Shown here one piece after another: positions 55,086 through 63,960 of a stretch of DNA of 64,000 nt (positions within the stretch are counted from its first letter, which is position 1; each line of letters starts with the position of its first letter). The notes beneath the pieces were generated by a model. The model made no database searches and was not told where the DNA came from. It worked only from the letters and a program-made list of their open reading frames with translations. Location of the stretch: positions 9,875 to 73,874 of the forward strand of contig JANMLV010000097.1 of NCBI GenBank assembly GCA_031372705.1, read 5' to 3'. The position numbers were made by a program, and so were the translations under genes. The stretch comes from UBA7236 sp031372705 (lineage in GTDB: Bacteria > Bacteroidota > Bacteroidia > Chitinophagales > BACL12).

Positions 55086-55526
55086 TTATTGTTTTTTGGA
55101 ATTATTGTCAAAGATGAGGTTGTTTTTCGACTTCAACGATTCAGGGTCAATAATAACTGCGGCCTGAATTTGTTCAATATCTTTTATTTTTTTTAAAATT
55201 TCTTGTTTGCGGGGAAGGTAGTATGCTCCCTTAATTATGAGGAGGTAGTCTAATTCTTTCAATTCGGGTATTAAACAGGTGGGTCCTTGCTTGTTCTGAA
55301 TGATGTGAAACATAGACATGGTAAGCATTTCCTCGTAATCGAACTTTGCAAATCCGGTTTGAATTCTGTTCACCGGATCGATTTGAACCAAATCGTCGGT
55401 TTTTGCGAGCTGTTTATGCAGCGCATTGTTCACAAACCACGCCATACGGTAGTCTTGGAGGGGTGTTGCTATTCCGATGAGGACAAAATTGAACTCCGGG
55501 TCTATTTTAAGTTTTCGCTTCGCCAC
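55086..55526 (-). CDS. IPExxxVDY family protein
   Basis: A 146-aa protein of a Bacteroidota family named for its central motif, here L-I-P-E-L-K-E-L-D-Y (L-D-Y in place of V-D-Y). N-terminus A-K-R-K-L-K-I-D-P-E-F-N-F-V-L-I-G-I-A, no signal peptide, so cytoplasmic. The function is not known; consistent linkage to pyk hints at a link to central metabolism, which is only inference. Confidence 0.88.
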   Translation of the reverse strand: MAKRKLKIDPEFNFVLIGIATPLQDYRMAWFVNNALHKQLAKTDDLVQIDPVNRIQTGFAKFDYEEMLTMSMFHIIQNKQGPTCLIPELKELDYLLIIKGAYYLPRKQEILKKIKDIEQIQAAVIIDPESLKSKNNLIFDNNSKKQ

Positions 55527-55605
55527 TGTTCATAAAATGTGGCCATAAAGGTAAGATACAACTATTATATCTCTGCACATTTGCACAATCCATATACATT
55601 CATTT

Positions 55606-55613
55606 ATCTTTGC
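55606..55613 (+). promoter_or_regulatory. acpP promoter -7 element
   Basis: TATCTTTG, perfect TAnnTTTG, 53 nt before the acpP ATG. The leader contains a CTCCC / GGGAG hairpin (55634-55649) 17 nt before the start codon. Confidence 0.65.
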
Positions 55614-55666
55614 ACTTTATTTTTAAACAATTCCTCCCTCGACGGGGAGTATTAAAACCTAAAACA

Positions 55667-55903
55667 ATGTCAGAAATTGCAGAAAAAGTAAAAAAGATCA
55701 TTATCGACAAGCTTGGTGTTGACGAGAGCGAAGTAGTTCCGGAAGCCAGCTTTACCAATGATTTAGGAGCTGATTCACTAGACACAGTAGAGTTAATCAT
55801 GGAATTTGAAAAGGAATTCAGTATTTCTATTCCTGACGAACAGGCTGAAGGCATTACCACAGTTGGTGACGCTATTGCTTACCTGGAAGAACACGTTAAG
55901 TAA
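55667..55903 (+). CDS. acpP: Acyl carrier protein
   Basis: A 78-aa acidic protein starting MSEIAEKVKKI; the 4'-phosphopantetheine attachment serine is S37 in DLGADSLDTVEL. Carrier for growing acyl chains in type II fatty acid synthesis. The upstream in-frame extension to 55610 lies inside the promoter and leader and is not coding. First gene of acpP-fabF-rnc. Confidence 0.97.
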   Translation: MSEIAEKVKKIIIDKLGVDESEVVPEASFTNDLGADSLDTVELIMEFEKEFSISIPDEQAEGITTVGDAIAYLEEHVK

Positions 55904-55917
55904 TTTTTTTCCATCTC

Positions 55918-57171
55918 ATGGCATCAAGAAGAGTTGTAGTAACCGGTTTAGGGGCATTGACCCCCCTGGGCAACTCTGTACCTGCTTATTGGGAGGGGTT
56001 GGTAGCCGGCAAGAGCGGTGCTGATTTTATCACGCGCTTTGACGCTACCAACTTCAAAACCCGATTTGCATGCGAGGTTAAAAACTTCGATCCTACCAGC
56101 GTTATCGACAAAAAAGAGGTGCGCCGTATGGATCCGTTTCTTCATTATGCTATTGCAGCTGTTGAAGAAGCCGTGCAGGATGCAGGTATTAAAAGCGACG
56201 AGGTTAATGTTGACCGCGTTGGTGTTATCTGGGCCAGTGGCATTGGTGGTATAAAAACTTTTGAAGAAGAAGTTTTTGCTTTTGCCAAAGGCGACGGAAC
56301 ACCGAGGTTTAATCCGTTCTTTATTCCAAAAATGATTAGCGACATCGCCGCAGGCATGATTTCTATCAGATATGGATTCAGAGGCGTAAACTTCGCTACG
56401 GTTTCTGCTTGTGCATCATCTACTCACTCTATCATTATTGCAGCCGACTGTATCAGGTTAGGCCGCGCCGATATTGTGATTTCAGGTGGTTCTGAAGCAT
56501 CTGTCACCGCCCCGGGCGTTGGTGGATTTAATGCCATGAAAGCCTTAAGTGAACGCAACGACTCACCTCAAACTGCCTCTCGCCCTTTCGATGTAGATCG
56601 CGATGGCTTTGTGCTTGGTGAAGGTGCCGGTGCGCTTATTTTGGAAGAATATGAACACGCTGTTAAACGCGGTGCAACTATTTATGCAGAATATATGGGT
56701 GGTGGCATGAGTGCCGATGCCTATCATATGACTGCTCCGCATCCGGATGGTTTAGGTGCTCAATTGGTTATGAAAGACGCTTTCAGAGATGCAGGAATGC
56801 AATTTGAAGAACTCGATTACATCAATGTACACGGAACATCCACTCCAATTGGCGACCCACAGGAAATAAAGGCCATTCAAACCGTTTTTGGTGAGCATGC
56901 TTACAAAATGAACATCAGCTCAACCAAATCCATGACAGGTCACCTACTTGGCGCAGCGGGCGCTATAGAGGCTATTGCAAGTATTCTTGCACTGAATAAT
57001 GGTATTATTCCTCCTACAATTAACCATTTTACAGACGACCCTGTATTTGATACAAGACTCAATTTAACGTTCAATAAAGCGCAAAAGCGCGAATTAAACG
57101 CCGTACTAAGCAATACCTTCGGTTTCGGTGGACATAATGCTTCAGTGATATTTAAAAAATTGAGTAGCTAA
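55918..57171 (+). CDS. fabF: 3-oxoacyl-[acyl-carrier-protein] synthase II
   Basis: A 417-aa condensing enzyme elongating acyl-ACP with malonyl-ACP. Cys-His-His triad present: C165 (TVSACASSTHS), H305 (VHGTSTPIGD), H342 (MTGHLLGAAG). Full KAS II length. 14 bp after acpP and 4 bp before rnc, so one operon. Confidence 0.97.
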   Translation: MASRRVVVTGLGALTPLGNSVPAYWEGLVAGKSGADFITRFDATNFKTRFACEVKNFDPTSVIDKKEVRRMDPFLHYAIAAVEEAVQDAGIKSDEVNVDRVGVIWASGIGGIKTFEEEVFAFAKGDGTPRFNPFFIPKMISDIAAGMISIRYGFRGVNFATVSACASSTHSIIIAADCIRLGRADIVISGGSEASVTAPGVGGFNAMKALSERNDSPQTASRPFDVDRDGFVLGEGAGALILEEYEHAVKRGATIYAEYMGGGMSADAYHMTAPHPDGLGAQLVMKDAFRDAGMQFEELDYINVHGTSTPIGDPQEIKAIQTVFGEHAYKMNISSTKSMTGHLLGAAGAIEAIASILALNNGIIPPTINHFTDDPVFDTRLNLTFNKAQKRELNAVLSNTFGFGGHNASVIFKKLSS

Positions 57172-57175
57172 TTGC

Positions 57176-57901
57176 TTGCTGTCAGAACTTCGCAAATTTT
57201 ATAACTGTAATCTGGGACCCGAACAGGTCTTTTGCCGGAAGCTGAAAAGTATTACCGGATTGTCGCCCATTAATTTTAATGTTTACAAACTTGCTTTCCA
57301 GCATAGTTCTATCCATAATTCGGTGCATTCGAACAACGAACGCTTAGAATTATTGGGCGATGCTGTAATAGATTTAGTAATTGCCGATTTCCTCTTTAAA
57401 AAATATCCCTACAAAACAGAAGGATTTTTAACCGAAATGCGCAGTAAAATTGTGAGTAGAGAGCAATTAAATCGCGTTGCATTAAAAATCGGGCTCGGCG
57501 AAATGATGCAAATAAGAAAAGGCGGCACCGACCTCACTAAAAGCAATGTGTTGGGCAACGCCCTAGAAGCCTTAGTGGGAGCCATTTATGTGGATTCAGG
57601 TTATATAAGTGCCAGTCAGTTTTTTATGCACAAAATATTAATTCCTCATTACGAAATTGCCGATTTAGAAAGTTTAGTAATTAATTTCAAGAGTAAAATT
57701 ATTGAGTGGGCGCAAAAAAATGGTCGCGATATTAAATTCGACCTTATTGAAGAGCACGAATTAAAAGGCAAGCGCATGTATAAAATGGGATTATATCTCG
57801 ACACCGAATTAATTGCGGAGGATATTGACTACAGTAAAAAGCGCGCTGAACAAAAAGCAAGTGAAATCGGTTGCAGGAAATTAGGCTTGCACGAGGCATA
57901 A
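57176..57901 (+). CDS. rnc: Ribonuclease III
   Basis: A 241-aa double-stranded-RNA endonuclease for rRNA and mRNA processing. Signature N-E-R-L-E-L-L-G-D-A-V-I-D is near residues 57-69, the second catalytic Glu region is in N-A-L-E-A-L-V-G-A-I-Y, and a C-terminal dsRNA-binding domain follows (~165-235). A TTG start is used, 4 nt after fabF stop; no ATG or GTG is better placed, and close spacing suggests translational coupling. Confidence 0.94.
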   Translation: MLSELRKFYNCNLGPEQVFCRKLKSITGLSPINFNVYKLAFQHSSIHNSVHSNNERLELLGDAVIDLVIADFLFKKYPYKTEGFLTEMRSKIVSREQLNRVALKIGLGEMMQIRKGGTDLTKSNVLGNALEALVGAIYVDSGYISASQFFMHKILIPHYEIADLESLVINFKSKIIEWAQKNGRDIKFDLIEEHELKGKRMYKMGLYLDTELIAEDIDYSKKRAEQKASEIGCRKLGLHEA

Positions 57902-57930
57902 AAAAACTCCCCGGCTATTAACCGGAGAGC
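57902..57930 (-). terminator. Intrinsic terminator of the exbD-tonB transcript
   Basis: On the minus strand CTCTCCGG, 7-nt loop, CCGGGGAG (one G-T wobble), followed by seven T. It lies 23-50 nt after the tonB stop and between the convergent rnc and tonB genes. Confidence 0.8.
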
Positions 57931-57952
57931 ATGAACCCTGCGTTTTAAATAA

Positions 57953-58753
57953 TTAATTATTTGCTAATTCAAATTTTATAGGGATGGTAGTTTTTACCCT
58001 AACGGCAACACCATTTTGTTTGCCGGGAAACCATTTTGGCATGGATTCAACGGCGCGCATTGCTTCTTCATCGCAACCGGAACCAATACCGCGTATTAAT
58101 TCTACGTTGGAGATAGTGCCGTCAGTATTAATTACAAAACCAACATATACTGTTCCTTCAGTTCCAATTGATTTCGCATAACTTGGATAACGAACCTGTT
58201 TTTGAATCCATCTCTGCATGGCTAAATAACCACCGTTAAATTCAGGCATTTGGTCTACAAAAATTTTAATTTCATCTTTTTTGATGTCCGGTTTTAATTC
58301 CACTTTTGGTTGATCAATTATTGGAACGTCAACTTTTGGGCCTTCGGTTGTTTTGTCGCTGATTTCTTTGCCTTTTAAGTCATCAATAGTTGGTGCTTTA
58401 TCGTCGGTTACTAATTTATCTTCTTTTGCAATAAACTCAGTATAAGCCTGAGTTGCTTGATGTACCACTTCTTGAACCGGTGGTTTAGGCAGTTCAACTT
58501 TAGGTAATTCAGGCGCAAAATCTACTTTGTCAAGCTTGACAATGATAATTGGTTTTTCTTCTACCGCTTCTATTTTTTTGTCGGTTAAGCTGTAAGCAGA
58601 AAATGCCGAGGTTAATAAAACGGCAATCAATAACGCACCTTTAAGGTTGCGAGATGAATCTTTGCGCAATTGATAAGCACCGTAAGCCTTGTTGCGGTTC
58701 TCGAAAATAATATCATCAATAGATGATTGGAGATAGCTGTTTGAATTTTTCAT
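57953..58753 (-). CDS. TonB family energy-transducing protein
   Basis: A 266-aa protein from ATG 58753 (MKNSNSYLQSSIDDIIFENRNKAYGAYQLRK is the usual cytoplasmic opening of Bacteroidota TonB). One membrane helix (~38-58) and a Pro/Lys-rich periplasmic linker. The C-terminal TonB domain contains Y-P-S-Y-A-K-S-I-G-T-E-G-T-V-Y-V-G-F-V-I and W-F-P-G-K-Q-N-G. It transfers proton-motive energy to outer-membrane receptors. ExbD precedes it, but no ExbB is in the window. Confidence 0.92.
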   Translation of the reverse strand: MKNSNSYLQSSIDDIIFENRNKAYGAYQLRKDSSRNLKGALLIAVLLTSAFSAYSLTDKKIEAVEEKPIIIVKLDKVDFAPELPKVELPKPPVQEVVHQATQAYTEFIAKEDKLVTDDKAPTIDDLKGKEISDKTTEGPKVDVPIIDQPKVELKPDIKKDEIKIFVDQMPEFNGGYLAMQRWIQKQVRYPSYAKSIGTEGTVYVGFVINTDGTISNVELIRGIGSGCDEEAMRAVESMPKWFPGKQNGVAVRVKTTIPIKFELANN

Positions 58754-58808
58754 AGCAGTGAATTTTAAATTGTGATGAAAGTGTAAACCTTTTTCCATAA
58801 GCACTTCA

Positions 58809-59336
58809 TTATTTATTTTTTTGGAGTATGTTCAGTTGAACTTTTTCATCATCGGTTAATTCTTGAATGGCATAAGTAGGCACATTGGTAATTACCATTT
58901 CGTCTAACAGGCTCACCATATCGTTGTAATCGGCTTTATCGGTAAGTTTAATAATACAAATAAGGCCATTTTCTGCATCTACCAATCGTTGTTCCTTTAT
59001 TCGATTGTACAATAGTTCACGAATGCCTGTATGCGCATAATTGCTTGGTTTCATCTCTTCTGTTTGCAGGCCGTTGTAATAAAATAATTGGTCATTGGCA
59101 TCTGCAATTAATGTAATTGTTCGGCTGTCGCCCACTGCAGTTTGCGGACCGGTATTCTCGGGCATGAGCAATTCTATAGCCGTATTATTTTGCAACACGG
59201 TAGTCAGCATAAAAAATGAAATCAGTAAAAATGCCAAATCGACCATTGGTGTGAGGTCAACAAACAAAGATTTTCGGGTTGAACGGCCATTGTGCTTAGC
59301 AACAGTTGCCGAACGGTTGTTTTCCATTTGTGCCAT
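58809..59336 (-). CDS. exbD: ExbD/TolR family biopolymer transport protein
   Basis: About 175 aa from ATG 59336 (59327 and 59381 are alternative starts). One N-terminal membrane helix with the proton-path Asp in V-D-L-T-P-M-V-D-L-A-F-L-L-I-S-F-F-M-L, then a periplasmic domain. It partners ExbB to power TonB. Located 55 nt upstream of tonB. An ExbB gene is not adjacent, so it must be encoded elsewhere. Confidence 0.9.
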   Translation of the reverse strand: MAQMENNRSATVAKHNGRSTRKSLFVDLTPMVDLAFLLISFFMLTTVLQNNTAIELLMPENTGPQTAVGDSRTITLIADANDQLFYYNGLQTEEMKPSNYAHTGIRELLYNRIKEQRLVDAENGLICIIKLTDKADYNDMVSLLDEMVITNVPTYAIQELTDDEKVQLNILQKNK

Positions 59337-59438
59337 AACAATAAGTTTTACTGCTATGATGTTTAAAACGGAAAATTCCATAAGGAGTTATACCAAAAAA
59401 CACAATGTGAGAAAACCATGACAGAGCGCAATGCAAGA

Positions 59439-59482
59439 AGCCTTGATTAGCTTGTCGAACAATCGACAAATTAATCAAGGCT
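59439..59482 (-). other. Long perfect two-segment hairpin between the efflux adaptor gene and exbD
   Basis: AGCCTTGATTA pairs with TAATCAAGGCT (11 bp), and inside a 2x2 internal loop TTGTCGA pairs with TCGACAA (7 bp) over a 4-nt loop. No U tract follows on the minus strand, so it is not a classic terminator. It may limit read-through from the adaptor gene or stabilise the mRNA end. Confidence 0.7.
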
Positions 59483-59520
59483 TTGAGGTTTTAATTAAAT
59501 TAAAATGTGCGTAGGAAATA

Positions 59521-60825
59521 TTATTTATCCCCCGGCTTTTTTCCCTCTTCCTTTTCATCTTCCACTTTCACCATATCGCCGGCCTTAAGCACGTTGTTAA
59601 TGGTATTGTATGGTCCACTGATTATAGTTTGGCCATCGGATAAACCTTCTTTTATTTCAATATAATTATCATCTTGTAAACCCGAAACAACAATTACTTC
59701 TTTTGCTTTATCGCCATCCATGATGTAAACAATTTCATTTGTTTTTTTATCAGCTTTATTGCTTGTAGTATCTTCTCGCGTTGTAATTGCTTGAATTGGA
59801 ATTGATAATACCTTGCGTGCAATATCAGTTTTAATTTCAACCGTTGCACTCATGCCCGGATAAAAAGGATATTTGCTTCCAGCTTTTGCTAATAAATCGG
59901 CATACGATTCAGGCAATAAATAAATTTTTACTTTAAAGTTTGTTGCTTGATCGGAAACAGCACTTAAAATACTTCCGCTGCCGGCAGTGTTGGCAATTTG
60001 AAAAACAACACCTTTAAATGTGCGGTTCATATATGCATCCACTTCAATATCTGCTGTATCGCCAACATCGATGCGCAATACATCGTTTTCGCTAACATCA
60101 ACCTGAATTTCCATTTGTGTTAAATCGGCAATGCTCATTAATTGGTCGCCGGTCATTTGAATGGTACCCAAAACTTTTTCACCCTTCTTTTTATTTAATC
60201 CCACAACGGTTCCTGCTGCCGGCGAATAAATAGATGTGCGCTTAAAATTGTTGCGCATTTCTTTTAACATGGCTTCACTGCTTTTAACAGTGTATTCCAT
60301 AGCTGTTACACTTTCTTGTGCAATTTCATATTCTGCTTTTGATGTTTGAAAAGCTAATTGCGACTGCTCAAATTCCATTTGAGAAATAACTTTATCTTTT
60401 AATAATTGCGAGCTTCTATCGAATGCAATTTTAGCGTTATCGTATTGCAATTTTGATTGTAACACACGCGCTCTGGCACTTGATAATTGCGCTTTGGTAT
60501 TATCTAATCCTGCTTGTGCTTGTTCAACTTGCGTTTCATATAAATCGGGATTAATACGCATTAATAAATCGCCTTCCTTAACCTTATCACCTTCGCGAAC
60601 AGGTAAATCTACAATCTCTCCTGAAATTTCGGCAGCAATACTTACTTGTGTTACGGGATATATTTTTCCGCTTGCGGTTACCGTTTCAATAATATCTCTT
60701 TTAACAACTGAATCGGTTGTTACGGCAATTTTAGCGCCGCCGTTAAACCAACCTTGCTTATTTCCAATAAGGATAACAACAATAAAAATTGCAACAATAA
60801 CACCTAATATTTTTAATGCACGCAT
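59521..60825 (-). CDS. Periplasmic adaptor subunit of a tripartite efflux system (HlyD/MacA-like)
   Basis: A 434-aa membrane-fusion protein with an N-terminal helix (~3-20). Biotinyl-lipoyl-like segments (SGKIYPVTQVSIAAEISGEIVDLPVREGDKVKEGDLL) flank a long coiled coil (about 90-190), followed by beta-barrel and membrane-proximal domains. Such proteins bridge an inner-membrane pump and a TolC channel. The TolC gene is directly upstream (11 bp); the pump partner (MacB-type ABC or RND) that usually follows is absent here. Confidence 0.92.
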   Translation of the reverse strand: MRALKILGVIVAIFIVVILIGNKQGWFNGGAKIAVTTDSVVKRDIIETVTASGKIYPVTQVSIAAEISGEIVDLPVREGDKVKEGDLLMRINPDLYETQVEQAQAGLDNTKAQLSSARARVLQSKLQYDNAKIAFDRSSQLLKDKVISQMEFEQSQLAFQTSKAEYEIAQESVTAMEYTVKSSEAMLKEMRNNFKRTSIYSPAAGTVVGLNKKKGEKVLGTIQMTGDQLMSIADLTQMEIQVDVSENDVLRIDVGDTADIEVDAYMNRTFKGVVFQIANTAGSGSILSAVSDQATNFKVKIYLLPESYADLLAKAGSKYPFYPGMSATVEIKTDIARKVLSIPIQAITTREDTTSNKADKKTNEIVYIMDGDKAKEVIVVSGLQDDNYIEIKEGLSDGQTIISGPYNTINNVLKAGDMVKVEDEKEEGKKPGDK

Positions 60826-60836
60826 AATAATTCTAT

Positions 60837-62177
60837 TTAAAATTCTAATGGTTTGTCTAGGTAATAATCAATAATTTTCGATTTGAATATCAAATCGTAT
60901 TTGGTTTGCACTAATGTGGATTCTGCTTGTGCTTTTGTATTAATTGCATTGGTATAATCGAACGATGATGCCGTTCCCATATTAAATTTTTTCTCTGCAA
61001 ATTCAAATGCATTGGTTGCTGCTTCAAAACTTTTTTCTGCTGCCGCATAAGATGCCATGGCTGCTTTTAAATCGTTAATTGCTTGCGTTACGTTTTGGCG
61101 CATGGTATTAATGGCAATTTGTTGATTTAATTGGGTGTTGATATAAGCAAGATTTGCATTCTCTTTATTAATTAAAACTGTTCCGTTATTAAAAATGGGA
61201 ATTTGCAACGAAACGCCAACTACCTCACTTAAGTTGTTATTTATTTGTGTGCCATAAGGCTCTGATTCTGTTATGAATGGTGGATAAATGGCATTGGAGT
61301 AATTTGTTCCAACTTGACCTATTAAACTCAATGTTGGCAATGCTCCTGCAGCGGCAATTTTTTTGGCATACTCATCGCTTTGCAATTGATAACCGAATTT
61401 TTTTATGCTCGCTCTATTTTCAATTGCGTAATTAGCAACTGTAAGTGCATCGGGAACGGGAGCATATAATATTTTATCGAGTTGATTAATATCCGGAAAT
61501 GCAATTGATATATTTTCTGAAACATCTAATTGCAATAATAATTTTAAATCGAGCTTAGTTTTATCGAGTTGATTTGCAGCTTGGATTTGCGCCAATTGGT
61601 CTTGAGCTAATTGCGCTTCTAAGGTTAATAAATTGCCTTCAGGTATGCTTCCTGCTTGTGCCAATTTTTGCGAATTGTTTAATTGCACTTCAGTGGTGTT
61701 AATTTTTTGTCCTGCAATTTTCACTTGTTCCTCTGCAAACATCACAGCGAGGTAGGCAACAATAACTTGAAATTGGACATTCTCAACTACCTCCTTATAA
61801 TTCATTCCCGATACTTCTAAATCGGTTTTGCTTTTTTGAATGGTATTATAAATGCTGCCGCCGCTAAATAAACTTAAGGTAGAGGTTGCTTGATATCCAT
61901 TGGTTTGGAAACTATTAGAAAGCGGCAAGTTGGTAACCGGGTCGATGGTATAACCGAAGTTCCAAAAATACGATGAACCTGCATTTAGGTTTGGCAATAA
62001 AAGCAACTTACTCTGATTAGCCGCTTTTGCCGAAAACTCGACTCCGGCTTCTACCTGCTTTAAGGTAAGGTTATTATCGGTGGCAATGGTAATACATTCC
62101 TGTAAGGTAAGTGTCTTCTGCGCTAAAAGCATTCCTTGAACACCAAATAATATTGCAATGATGAATAATTTTTTCAT
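60837..62177 (-). CDS. TolC family outer-membrane efflux channel
   Basis: A 446-aa outer-membrane protein with a signal peptide (cleavage near LLAQ, ~20) and TolC-type internal repeat helices, e.g. L-T-L-Q-E-C-I-T-I-A-T-D-N-N-L-T and the A-E-K-K-F-N-M-G-T-A-S-S-F-D-Y region near residue 400. It forms the exit duct for the adaptor encoded just downstream. First gene of the transcript with the adaptor. Confidence 0.93.
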   Translation of the reverse strand: MKKLFIIAILFGVQGMLLAQKTLTLQECITIATDNNLTLKQVEAGVEFSAKAANQSKLLLLPNLNAGSSYFWNFGYTIDPVTNLPLSNSFQTNGYQATSTLSLFSGGSIYNTIQKSKTDLEVSGMNYKEVVENVQFQVIVAYLAVMFAEEQVKIAGQKINTTEVQLNNSQKLAQAGSIPEGNLLTLEAQLAQDQLAQIQAANQLDKTKLDLKLLLQLDVSENISIAFPDINQLDKILYAPVPDALTVANYAIENRASIKKFGYQLQSDEYAKKIAAAGALPTLSLIGQVGTNYSNAIYPPFITESEPYGTQINNNLSEVVGVSLQIPIFNNGTVLINKENANLAYINTQLNQQIAINTMRQNVTQAINDLKAAMASYAAAEKSFEAATNAFEFAEKKFNMGTASSFDYTNAINTKAQAESTLVQTKYDLIFKSKIIDYYLDKPLEF

Positions 62178-62360
62178 GACGGGCTAAAATTACCTCAATT
62201 TTGACGAGTGGGTTAAAGTTTTAGATAAATTAAGACATTTTAAGGATTAATGGAGCAAATAGGATAAAAGTTACAGCTTTACTGACGCTTTTCATTCAAT
62301 GTTAAGCGATTATGAATTGATAAATTCGGCAAATTTGGATGAAGCAGTTAACTTTACGGC

Positions 62361-62804
62361 ATGGGAATAATCACGGATCCGGATGGTTTTTTTATGGATG
62401 AGGCCTTAAAAATGGCAGAAAAGGCATTGCAGGAAGACGAGGTGCCGGTTGGGGCAATAATAGTAGCGGCGAACCAAATCATCGCCAAATCGCATAATTT
62501 GGTTGAAAAACTGAGTGATCCAACAGCACATGCTGAAATGCAATCGATTACAGCTGCTTGTAACCATTTTAATTCGAAATACCTTGCCGATTGCACCCTT
62601 TATGTAACCTTAGAGCCTTGTCCGATGTGCGCCGCAGCCAGCTATTGGGCTCAAATTGGCAGAATAGTTTATGCTGCTTCCGACCCCAAAATGGGTTTTA
62701 GCCGTCATGAACATTTATTGCACCCAAAAACTGCCGTTACAAGTGGTATTGGTGCTGAAAAATCGCAAATCATGCTTAAAAACTTTTTTACCGGTAAGCG
62801 CTGA
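62361..62804 (+). CDS. tadA: tRNA-specific adenosine deaminase (TadA-type nucleoside deaminase)
   Basis: A 147-aa zinc cytidine-deaminase-fold protein: zinc His and catalytic Glu in T-A-H-A-E (H57, E59), zinc Cys pair P-C-P-M-C (C87, C90). The C-terminal L-H-P-K-T-A-V-T-S-G-I...F-F-T-G-K-R matches TadA, which makes inosine at the wobble base of tRNA-Arg(ACG). A guanine-deaminase-like enzyme is the main alternative. ATG 62361 used; ATG 62394 is possible. Confidence 0.86.
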   Translation: MGIITDPDGFFMDEALKMAEKALQEDEVPVGAIIVAANQIIAKSHNLVEKLSDPTAHAEMQSITAACNHFNSKYLADCTLYVTLEPCPMCAAASYWAQIGRIVYAASDPKMGFSRHEHLLHPKTAVTSGIGAEKSQIMLKNFFTGKR

Positions 62805-62896
62805 TTGAAATTATTTGAATTTAAACGAACTTGATTTCAGCGTTGCTGTTTTAACTGTAACAACTATTATTTAAAAATAAAACTTAATAAACAATT

Positions 62897-63505
62897 ATGG
62901 CATTTCAATTACAACCGCTCCCTTATAGTTTCGATGCGCTGGAGCCGCATATCGACGCAAGAACGATGGAAATTCATCACGATAAACATCATGCTGCGTA
63001 CACCAATAATTTAAACAATGCAATTGCCGGTACCGAATGGGAAAGCAAAACCATTGAAGAAATTTTAGCAAACGTTTCTAAAATTTCTCCTGCTGTTCGC
63101 AACAATGGCGGTGGATTTTACAATCACAATCTTTTTTGGGAAATTATGGCACCAAATGCAGGCGGAACACCAACAGGTGATTTATTAGCTGCTTTCGAAC
63201 GCGACCTGGGTGGATTTGATAAATTTAAAGAAGCATTCAGCGCTGCTGCTGCAACACGTTTTGGTTCGGGATGGGCATGGTTAATTGTTACTGCCGATAA
63301 AAAATTAGCGGTAACATCTACACCTAATCAGGATAATTCATTAATGGATATTGCTGAAGTAAAAGGCACTCCGATTTTAGGTATTGATGTGTGGGAACAT
63401 GCATATTATCTAAATTATCAAAATCGCCGACCTGACTATGTTGGTGCGTTTTATAATGTAATAAATTGGGAAGTTGTGGCGCAGAAATTTGCTGCTGCGA
63501 TGTAA
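62897..63505 (+). CDS. Fe/Mn superoxide dismutase
   Basis: A 202-aa cytoplasmic enzyme converting superoxide to peroxide and oxygen. Metal ligands: H27 (EIHHDKHHAAY), H in NHNLFW (~75), and the D-V-W-E-H-A-Y-Y pair (~162-166). Metal type (Fe or Mn) cannot be told reliably; cambialistic enzymes are common in this phylum. Followed by a strong terminator. Confidence 0.96.
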   Translation: MAFQLQPLPYSFDALEPHIDARTMEIHHDKHHAAYTNNLNNAIAGTEWESKTIEEILANVSKISPAVRNNGGGFYNHNLFWEIMAPNAGGTPTGDLLAAFERDLGGFDKFKEAFSAAAATRFGSGWAWLIVTADKKLAVTSTPNQDNSLMDIAEVKGTPILGIDVWEHAYYLNYQNRRPDYVGAFYNVINWEVVAQKFAAAM

Positions 63506-63526
63506 CCTTAAACATATTAATGTGTG

Positions 63527-63551
63527 AAGCCTCCTTAGGGAGGCTTTTTTT
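63527..63551 (+). terminator. Intrinsic terminator of the superoxide dismutase gene
   Basis: AAGCCTCC / GGAGGCTT with a 4-nt loop, then T tract, 22 nt after the stop. Confidence 0.9.
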
Positions 63552-63572
63552 GTGGGGTGGATGAAAAAGGAA

Positions 63573-63765
63573 CGCGGATGACGCGGATATTAATGGTTTA
63601 TATGATGGGGGTAAACGCGGATTGCCTGCGGCCGCGGATTGGTTTTGGGGGTGGAAGGGAAAGGGGACCTGCCTGGCGGCAGACAGGCGCGGATGACGCG
63701 GATTTTAATGGCTTATATGATGGGTGTAAACGCAGATTGCCTGCGGCCGCGGATTGGTTTTGGGT
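63573..63765. repeat. Two copies of a ~78-bp CGCGGATGACGCGGAT intergenic repeat
   Basis: Units at 63573-63650 and 63688-63765, offset 115 bp, share CGCGGATGACGCGGAT, AATGG..TTATATGATGGG, TAAACGC, GATTGCCTGCGGCCGCGGATTGG. They are separated by a 37-bp GC-rich spacer with an imperfect palindrome (63667-63687, CCTGCCTGG...CAGACAGG). Markedly more GC than the surroundings. Frames across it are not genes. This is most of the 455-bp gap (63506-63960) after the superoxide dismutase gene. Confidence 0.8.
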
Positions 63766-63960
63766 GAAAACGAAGAATTCCACCAATTGGCTTTTAAGCA
63801 ATCGCTATCGCGAATGCGAAAGTAGCGCTGATTCGAATTATGGAATGCGGGTGGTTGGAAACCACAACTGTTCGGAAGAAAATCCAACCTACCGGCAATA
63901 AACAAAACACTGTGTACAACTGACATTGATAATCAGTGATTTACGACAGAATTTCGTTTC

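Noticed and set aside
55610..55666. N-terminal extension of the acyl carrier protein
   Set aside because: It overlaps the TATCTTTG promoter and leader; ACPs start at MSEIAEKV.
63557..63926. Overlapping frames on both strands
   Set aside because: They cross the GC-rich repeat on both strands with no family match; the repeat explains them.
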